This document shows, in pieces, positions 1 to 5,458 of a stretch of 5,458 nt of DNA. The stretch lies in assembly GCA_965365625.1 (NCBI GenBank), contig CBDUCL010000214.1, positions 1 through 5,458 of the forward strand, written 5' to 3'. Within the stretch, counting starts at the first letter, position 1. Every line of letters starts with the position of its first letter. Origin of the DNA: CAVWCW01 sp965365625 (GTDB taxonomy: Bacteria > Pseudomonadota > Gammaproteobacteria > Chromatiales > Chromatiaceae). Position numbers and translations under genes: made by a program. Under the pieces are notes generated by a model, which did not search any database, was not told the origin of the DNA, and worked only from the letters and a program-made list of their open reading frames with translations.

Positions 1-1
1 G

Positions 2-1282
2 GTGCGAACGCCGCGTCTGAACGTTCTGCTGCCAGTCGCTGTCCTGCTGTTGCTGCCCGGGCTCGTTTGGGCCGAGCCAACCCAGCAACAGGCGGCGGCG
101 CTGGAATATCTCAACCGACTGCGCCATGAAGCCGGCCTGAACCCCTTTGCCTGGGACTCGGCTCTGGCCGAGGCCGCAGCGGGCCATGCGGCTTACCTGG
201 CCGGCAATCTGGAACTGGGCCACGAGCAGGCCGCCCGCAAGCCCGGTTTCACCGGCGCCAGGCCGGGCGAACGGGCCCTGCGGGCTGGCTTTGGCAGCAA
301 TCAGGTGACCGAAAACATCCACGCCTCCCTGGGGGCGGAGACGGGCCCCCGGGAATGGGTCGACAACCTGTTTACCGGCATCTACCATCGGCTGCGCTTT
401 CTCGATTTCCATGTCGACCGGATTGGCCTGGCCCGGGCGCAGCAGGATTTCACCACCGTGGTCTTCGTCATGGCCAACGGGGCCCAGGCGGACCTGTGCT
501 CGGACCCGAGTTCGCCGTCGCGCACCGGAAGTTATTATTACGGCGTCTGCCGCGACTCCGAGCGCAAGATCCCGGCCGCGGACTGGGAGCGGGCGAAGAA
601 AGGGGTGCAGCAGGCCAACCCGGAGCTGGTGGTTTGGCCCCCCGACGGGGCCGACGGGGTGCTCCCGGTGTTTGCGGAGGAGACCCCGGACCCGCTGCCC
701 GAGTTCGAGGTCTCCGGCAACCCGCTGTCGATCCACTTTAATCCGGCCCGCTTCGAGGCCGTGGAATTGGAGCGCTTCCAGTTGTTTCGGGGCGCTGACG
801 ACGCATCCTTCGCCCCGGTGCGAGTGATGGCCGCGGAGTCCGACCCCCATGGCCTGCTCGGCCCGCTGGACTTTGTGCTCTTCCCCCTGCAGCGGCTGGA
901 TTGGAACACCCCCTACCGGGTCGAGGTAGACTACCGGGCGGGTGAGAAGCGCGGGCGGGTGGTCTGGCATTTCCGTACCCGTGACCCAGGGGCGCCGGTG
1001 CTGACCCTTAAGGCGAACGGCGAGACCCTGAACCCACCGCCGGGCAGCCGGCGTTTCGCGGTCCAGGTGCCGGCGGATTCGGGGATCGCGATCATCCGCA
1101 ACATACAGTATCGCAGCTCCCCCGGCTTGGGGATTCGGGCCCGCATCTACGACGTCAACACCCTTATGTTCGAACTCACGGGCCCCAGATCCCAGGGCCT
1201 GGTGGAGGTCCGCCTGAGCGCGGGCTTCGGGTTTCGCCTGCAGCTGGAATCGGCAGCGGCCGTGCATACGCCCCGACCCTGA
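2..1282 (+). CDS. Secreted CAP/SCP-domain protein with C-terminal Ig-like domain
   Basis: The 426-residue product begins with a clear Sec signal peptide: basic residues at 2-5, a Leu/Val-rich core at about 8-22, and likely cleavage after WA (24). Residues about 32-160 form a CAP (SCP/PR1, YkwD-like) domain: an LNRLR helix, GLNPFAWD at 45-52, and the expected cavity residues His74, Glu104 (in TENI), Glu118 and His129 (in YHR). Cys166 and Cys183 just after it could form a disulfide. Residues about 228-327 resemble an SbsA/Big_5 Ig-like domain, with PLSIHFNP near its start, WNTPYRVEV in the middle and a closing VWHFRTR. The remaining ~100 residues are unassigned beta-rich sequence. The product is probably periplasmic or extracellular; bacterial CAP proteins mostly lack a proven activity. 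The GTG start lies at the window edge, so its ribosome binding site is not visible. The signal peptide supports this start, but a slightly earlier one is possible. Confidence 0.88.
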   Translation: MRTPRLNVLLPVAVLLLLPGLVWAEPTQQQAAALEYLNRLRHEAGLNPFAWDSALAEAAAGHAAYLAGNLELGHEQAARKPGFTGARPGERALRAGFGSNQVTENIHASLGAETGPREWVDNLFTGIYHRLRFLDFHVDRIGLARAQQDFTTVVFVMANGAQADLCSDPSSPSRTGSYYYGVCRDSERKIPAADWERAKKGVQQANPELVVWPPDGADGVLPVFAEETPDPLPEFEVSGNPLSIHFNPARFEAVELERFQLFRGADDASFAPVRVMAAESDPHGLLGPLDFVLFPLQRLDWNTPYRVEVDYRAGEKRGRVVWHFRTRDPGAPVLTLKANGETLNPPPGSRRFAVQVPADSGIAIIRNIQYRSSPGLGIRARIYDVNTLMFELTGPRSQGLVEVRLSAGFGFRLQLESAAAVHTPRP

Positions 1283-1327
1283 GTCTTCGCCTCGATCGGC
1301 CCAGGGCCCTGTTGGCCAGCGCCGGCT

Positions 1328-1357
1328 TTCGCTATTGCGCAGCGATGCTGTTATACT
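1328..1357 (+). promoter_or_regulatory. Extended -10 sigma-70-type promoter for rhlE
   Basis: TATACT at 1352-1357 matches the -10 consensus at 5 of 6 positions. It is preceded by TG at 1349-1350 with one base between, the extended -10 arrangement. The -35 is weak: TTCGCT at 1328-1333 gives an 18-base spacer and few consensus matches, while TTGCGC at 1335-1340 is too close (11 bases). Extended -10 promoters tolerate a poor -35. The predicted start of transcription is near 1364, giving a leader of about 147 bases before the rhlE ATG. This is inferred from motif matching only. Confidence 0.55.
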
Positions 1358-1372
1358 CCGCACCCATCAAAA

Positions 1373-1393
1373 GGCGCCCCTCGGTTGGGCGCC
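1373..1393 (+). promoter_or_regulatory. GC-rich stem-loop in the rhlE leader
   Basis: GGCGCCC at 1373-1379 pairs perfectly with GGGCGCC at 1387-1393 around a 7-base loop (1380-1386), right after an AAAA run (1369-1372). It would lie about 10 bases into the transcript from the predicted promoter. No T-run follows, so it is not a standard intrinsic terminator. A 5'-end hairpin could stabilise the mRNA or act as a control element, but its role is unproven. Confidence 0.4.
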
Positions 1394-1495
1394 CGGTCTC
1401 GCCTAGTTCGCCACCCCGGCGCGTTCCATTCCCAAACAACCGAATACCATTTTGCCCGCGCCGCCCTGCGAGCTGCGCCGGCCCTCTTTGTTTTC

Positions 1496-1500
1496 AGGAG
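1496..1500 (+). promoter_or_regulatory. Ribosome binding site that fixes the rhlE start
   Basis: AGGAG lies 10 bases before the ATG at 1511. It decides the start of rhlE: the open frame continues upstream to a TTG at 1385, but the extra 42 residues do not resemble RhlE, while the protein from 1511 begins with the typical MPFSDLGL-type N-terminus. Confidence 0.8.
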
Positions 1501-1510
1501 CAATACCCCA

Positions 1511-2887
<1,377 letters not shown>

Positions 2888-2898
2888 GAAAGCGCAAT

Positions 2899-3231
2899 TC
2901 AATCCAGATTTCCCGCTACCGGCGAATCGGTTTCGGCCTGCCAAGCCACGCCCGGAAGCTCCAATAGCGCTCCGGTCAGGGCCCCGCCCAGGGCACCGCC
3001 GAGCAAGCCCGAGGGCAGCCCCTGCAGGATCTGGCCGATGGCCGCTACGCGGTCCGGGGGGAGGGTGCCGGCGGTGGTGCCGCCGATCAGCCAGATGCTG
3101 GCCGCCACCACGGCGGCGATCAGGGCGGCCACCAGCGGCGCGCTGAGCCGAGCCGGAACCAGGCGGCTGCAGCTGGAGAGCAGGGGGGCGGTAAACAGCA
3201 GGTAGCTGGCGCCAACGCCAGCGGCCGCCAA
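2899..3231 (-). CDS. Hydrophobic membrane protein, downstream fragment (probably part of the 3263-3529 gene)
   Basis: I do not recognise a named family. The frame encodes 110 residues from a TTG codon and is very hydrophobic, with likely membrane segments near 1-18, 30-50 and 66-92; the last is Gly/Ala-rich with GxxxG-like spacing. It ends in a short polar tail (AETDSPVAGNLD). The start is doubtful: the frame is open up to 3282 but contains no ATG or GTG, and no properly spaced ribosome binding site precedes the TTG. Read upstream, the frame continues as a plausible membrane protein (PLPAALLAGLAAAG) and joins the 88-residue frame at 3263-3529 if one base is removed. It is therefore more likely the C-terminal half of a split gene than an independent one. 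It converges on rhlE, with 11 bases between the stop codons. Confidence 0.45.
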   Translation of the reverse strand: MAAAGVGASYLLFTAPLLSSCSRLVPARLSAPLVAALIAAVVAASIWLIGGTTAGTLPPDRVAAIGQILQGLPSGLLGGALGGALTGALLELPGVAWQAETDSPVAGNLD

Positions 3232-3262
3232 TCCTGCCAGCAGCGCCGCAGGCAGCGGACGC

Positions 3263-3529
3263 TCAGAGTGGGGTGCACAGTATCAAGGTGGCAATGCTGG
3301 CCAGGGCGCCTGCTAGGGTGCCTATCAAGGCCACCTGCATGGCCGCGTAAAAGGCGGCGGTCACCGCCCCGGCGCCAGCGGTCGCTGCCAACAGTGTGGT
3401 ACCGGGTGGCGGCTGAAGGTGCAGCAAGACACCGAACAGCCCCGAGCCCAGGGTCCCGAACAGGGCACCCGCCAAGCCCCAAACCAGGGCGCGCAGTATC
3501 GCCAACCCGGGTCTACGTACAGCTTCCAT
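3263..3529 (-). CDS. Small hydrophobic membrane protein, upstream fragment
   Basis: The frame encodes 88 residues from an ATG with a good ribosome binding site: GGAG (the complement of 3536-3539) lies 6 bases upstream. After a short basic N-terminus (MEAVRRPG), nearly the whole chain is membrane-like: one segment at about 10-36 containing Gly/Ala zipper-like spacing, then about 44-85, long enough for two more. The stop at 3263-3265 falls directly after a hydrophobic segment, which is abrupt. The +1 frame continues as similar membrane sequence (2899-3282), so the intact product would be about 210 residues with five or six membrane segments. No catalytic or transport motif is visible and I do not assign a function. 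It lies 71 bases after btuF on the same strand and could be read through from that operon or from its own weak promoter. Confidence 0.6.
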   Translation of the reverse strand: MEAVRRPGLAILRALVWGLAGALFGTLGSGLFGVLLHLQPPPGTTLLAATAGAGAVTAAFYAAMQVALIGTLAGALASIATLILCTPL

Positions 3530-3600
3530 TGGCGGCTCCGAATCAAGGCTAGCCCAACAGCAAACATAGCCGTTGCGGGAGCGCTGGTTCCAAGCCGCGG

Positions 3601-4446
3601 TTACGGCAGCCTAGGGTCGGGGATCGCGTCCAGCCGCTCGCACAGCAGTTGGGCGCCGTCCAGCAGCCGCGGGCCAGGCCGGTGCATGAGGTCGGCGGGG
3701 AGCCGGATCAAGCGGTCTTCACGCACCGCGGTCAGGCGTGGCCATTGCTGCCATTGGGCCAGGGGGTCGCTGGCCTCGCCGGCTTCGTAGGTCGCCAGCA
3801 TCGCCTGGGGATCGGCTGCCAGCACTGCCTCTCGGCTAACCTGGGCGGCGCCCGCGGGCAGGCTTTCGAAGATATTGCGGCCGCCGCACAACTCCAGTAC
3901 CCGACTGATCAGATGCTGGCCGTCGACGCTCATCAGCGGCTGCGGCCAGAGTTGGTAAAACACCGGCAGCGGTGGGTCTCGGTGGTAGCGGGCGCGCAAC
4001 TCGTGCAGGCGCCGGCGCAGGGCCTCGGCTGTGGGCTCGGCGCTGGACTCGGTGCCGGCCAAGCGGCCGATAGCCTCGAGGTCGTCGGCAATGGCTTCCA
4101 GGGTCTGGGGGTCGCTGCGGTAGATCTGAATTCCCAGCTCCTGCAGCCAGTCCAGGTCTTGGGCCCGGTTGCCGAGGGGCCAGGCGATCACCAGGTCTGG
4201 TTGCAGGCCGAGGATGCGTTCGCGATCCAAGCGAGCGGCGTCGCCGATCCGGGGTAGTTTGCTGGCCGCGGGTGGGTAGTCGCTGTGGGCCACGCTGGCC
4301 AGCAGGTACTGGCCGGCACCGGCCGCGTACACCAGTTCCGCGCCATGGGGAGCGAGACTGACGATGCGTCGGGCCGGGAACTGGTCGGCGCTGCCCTGGG
4401 CTGCCGCCAGCATTACCAGCAGCAGCGTCGACAGGCGTCGCCTCAC
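3601..4446 (-). CDS. btuF: Periplasmic vitamin B12 binding protein of an ABC importer, BtuF-like
   Basis: The 281-residue product starts with a signal peptide (RRR, then a Leu-rich core, with cleavage near QGSA at 17-20) and is predicted to be periplasmic. It carries cobalamin to a BtuCD-type importer. Family signatures in order: RIVSLAPHGAELVYAAG (27-43), SDYP (55-58), PDLVIAW (83-89, with the Trp that stacks near the corrin in E. coli BtuF), LELCGGRNIF (184-193), QVSREAVLAADPQA (202-215) and the C-terminal QLLCERL (266-272). Cys187 and Cys269 match the paired cysteines of E. coli BtuF. The start is GTG at 4446: it keeps the whole signal peptide and overlaps the cobC stop as GTGA, implying coupled translation. 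The open frame runs further upstream to 4932, but only over cobC. BtuC and BtuD are not in the window. A heme or siderophore binding protein of the same fold is possible but less likely, given the motifs and the cobC neighbour. Confidence 0.85.
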   Translation of the reverse strand: MRRRLSTLLLVMLAAAQGSADQFPARRIVSLAPHGAELVYAAGAGQYLLASVAHSDYPPAASKLPRIGDAARLDRERILGLQPDLVIAWPLGNRAQDLDWLQELGIQIYRSDPQTLEAIADDLEAIGRLAGTESSAEPTAEALRRRLHELRARYHRDPPLPVFYQLWPQPLMSVDGQHLISRVLELCGGRNIFESLPAGAAQVSREAVLAADPQAMLATYEAGEASDPLAQWQQWPRLTAVREDRLIRLPADLMHRPGPRLLDGAQLLCERLDAIPDPRLP

Positions 4447-5042
4447 AAACGGGTGCGGCCGTGGAACAGTACGGTCGGCGGGCGCTCGCCGTCGCTGCGG
4501 ATACGGGAGATCGAGGCGGTGGCCACCGACATGCGATACATGGAGCCGAGCGGGGCCTGCAGGACATGGGTCAGGGCGGCGCGGATCACCCCAGCATGGG
4601 TAACCACCAGGGTGTGCTGTCCCTGGTGACGCTGCAGGATATCTCCGATGGCCGTGTTCACTCGGGCGCTGAAGGCATCCAGGGGTTCGGCCCCGGACGG
4701 ACGGTTGCGCACCGGGTCGCAATAGAAGCGGGTAACCAGTTCGGGATCGCGCTGGCGCAGCTCGTCGGCGCTGTGGCCTTCCCAGTCGCCGAAACCCACC
4801 TCGCGCAGGCGCGGGTCCTCGGCCACCGGCAGCGCCAATCGGTCTCCCAGTGCCTCCGCGAACTGGCGGCAACGGCTCAGCGGCGAGCAGACGATCTGAC
4901 GCCAAGGGCGGGCGCCGTTGACTGCCGCCCACATCTCGGCCCAGCCTTCTTCGCTCAGGGGGTCGTCGATCTGCCCCCGATAACGGCGGCCCCCCACCGG
5001 GGTTCCGTGGCGCAACAAGTCGATGGTGGTCGCTTGGCTCAT
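4443..5042 (-). CDS. cobC: Histidine phosphatase, probable alpha-ribazole phosphatase CobC
   Basis: The 199-residue cytoplasmic enzyme belongs to the histidine phosphatase (phosphoglycerate mutase-like) superfamily. Catalytic residues are all visible: LLRHG with phospho-acceptor His12 (RHG at 11-13), Arg57 in SPLSRCRQ (53-60), Glu81 in the LREVGFGDWEG stretch (79-89), and His139 in VVTHAGVIR (136-144). The segment GGRRYRGQIDDPLSEEGW (17-34) is typical of CobC, which removes the phosphate from alpha-ribazole 5'-phosphate (or from cobalamin 5'-phosphate) during lower-ligand assembly of vitamin B12. A neighbouring btuF supports the cobalamin role; sequence alone cannot exclude another small phosphate ester as substrate. 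The ATG at 5040-5042 overlaps the ampD stop as ATGA, and its own TGA overlaps the btuF GTG, so it sits in the middle of a coupled operon. Confidence 0.85.
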   Translation of the reverse strand: MSQATTIDLLRHGTPVGGRRYRGQIDDPLSEEGWAEMWAAVNGARPWRQIVCSPLSRCRQFAEALGDRLALPVAEDPRLREVGFGDWEGHSADELRQRDPELVTRFYCDPVRNRPSGAEPLDAFSARVNTAIGDILQRHQGQHTLVVTHAGVIRAALTHVLQAPLGSMYRMSVATASISRIRSDGERPPTVLFHGRTRL

Positions 5043-5458
5043 GTCGAAAGACTTCCTAGGTCGCGGCGGAATCGGCCCCAGTCGAAGGCGGGGCCGGGGT
5101 CGGTCTTGCGCCCGGGGGCGATGTCGCTATGGCCGATCAGGCGCTCCGGGGTAATCGCAGGGTACTGGTCCATGATTTCGCCGACCAGCCGGGCCATGCT
5201 GGCGTATTGGAGATCGGTGAACGGGATGTGGTCCGTCCCCTCGAGCTCGATGCCGATGGAAAAGTCGTTGCAGCGCTCGCGACCCCGAAAGCTGGATACC
5301 CCGGCGTGCCAGGCCCGTAGCTGTAAAGGCACGTACTGGATGGCGGAGCCATCGCGCCGAATCAGCAGGTGGGCCGACACCCGCAACCCGGCGATGGCAC
5401 GGAAATAGGGGTGGGCTCGGGGATCGAGCCGGTTGTGGAACAGGTCATCGATCCAGGG
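5039..5458 (-). CDS. ampD: 1,6-anhydro-N-acetylmuramyl-L-alanine amidase AmpD (5' end outside window)
   Basis: The visible 139 residues run open to the window edge, so about 45 N-terminal residues are missing (E. coli AmpD has 183). AmpD is a cytoplasmic zinc amidase that cuts the bond between anhydro-MurNAc and L-Ala in recycled muropeptides; its loss induces AmpC beta-lactamase in species with AmpR. Diagnostic blocks are PWIDDLFHNRLDP (1-13), AHPYF (15-19), LRVSAHLLIRRDG (25-37), RAWHAGVSSF (48-57), GRERCNDFSIGIELEGTD (59-76), and GHSDIAPGRKTDPGPAFDW (109-127). Compared with the characterised enzyme, Glu71 corresponds to Glu116, His110 to zinc ligand His154, Lys118 to Lys162 and Asp120 to zinc ligand Asp164. 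The third zinc ligand, His34, lies beyond the window. In-frame TTG and GTG codons inside the visible part are not starts, because conserved AmpD sequence continues upstream of them. The gene ends in an ATGA overlap with cobC. Confidence 0.95.
   Translation of the reverse strand, partial: PWIDDLFHNRLDPRAHPYFRAIAGLRVSAHLLIRRDGSAIQYVPLQLRAWHAGVSSFRGRERCNDFSIGIELEGTDHIPFTDLQYASMARLVGEIMDQYPAITPERLIGHSDIAPGRKTDPGPAFDWGRFRRDLGSLST

Noticed and set aside
1298..1318. CAGGGCCCTG palindrome (1302-1311) with flanking GGCC as a terminator for the CAP gene
   Set aside because: A perfect palindrome has no free loop, and no T-run follows; I see no convincing intrinsic terminator here.
1385..1510. TTG start giving rhlE 42 more residues
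   Set aside because: The extra residues do not match the family, and the AGGAG-ATG at 1496-1513 fits both the ribosome binding site and the RhlE N-terminus.
3563..3593. Possible - strand promoter before the membrane gene (TTGGAA and TATGTT, 19-base spacer)
   Set aside because: Only 4 of 6 matches in each box and a long spacer; too weak to annotate, though the 71-base gap after btuF leaves room for a promoter.
4447..4932. Upstream extension of the btuF frame over cobC
   Set aside because: The added ~160 residues are Pro/Arg-rich shadow sequence, and the GTG at 4446 gives a complete signal peptide and a GTGA overlap.
4461..5408. A 315-codon open frame on the + strand opposite cobC and ampD
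   Set aside because: It is the antisense shadow of two well-recognised genes in GC-rich DNA, and its translation shows no signal or family motif.

Overview
The window looks like chromosomal DNA from a GC-rich gammaproteobacterium. Codons favour G or C in the third position, and the AmpD, RhlE, CobC and BtuF proteins read like gammaproteobacterial members of their families. I cannot name a genus. There are no tRNA or rRNA genes, CRISPR arrays, insertion sequences or phage genes, so this appears to be housekeeping DNA rather than an accessory island.

Layout, left to right: (1) On the + strand, positions 2-1282 encode a secreted CAP/SCP-domain protein with a C-terminal Ig-like domain. (2) A 228-base gap (1283-1510) carries a good extended -10 promoter, a GC-rich stem-loop and a strong ribosome binding site. 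(3) These serve a RhlE-type DEAD-box RNA helicase at 1511-2887 (+). (4) On the - strand, ending only 11 bases from rhlE, two short hydrophobic reading frames (3263-3529 and 2899-3231) look like the halves of one small polytopic membrane protein split by a one-base shift. (5) Also on the - strand, and transcribed toward them, is a tightly packed set read as ampD (5' end outside the window) > cobC > btuF (5458 to 3601). Each junction is a 4-base start/stop overlap (ATGA, then GTGA).

The leftward set joins two jobs. AmpD recycles cell-wall anhydromuropeptides in the cytoplasm. CobC (alpha-ribazole phosphatase) and BtuF (periplasmic vitamin B12 binding protein) belong to cobalamin biosynthesis/salvage and uptake. 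The overlaps imply one transcript with coupled translation. The BtuCD permease and ATPase and the other cobalamin genes are not in the window. I saw no convincing new defence or mobile system. The points most worth a second look are the split membrane gene, the ampD-cobC-btuF coupling, and the structured leader of rhlE.
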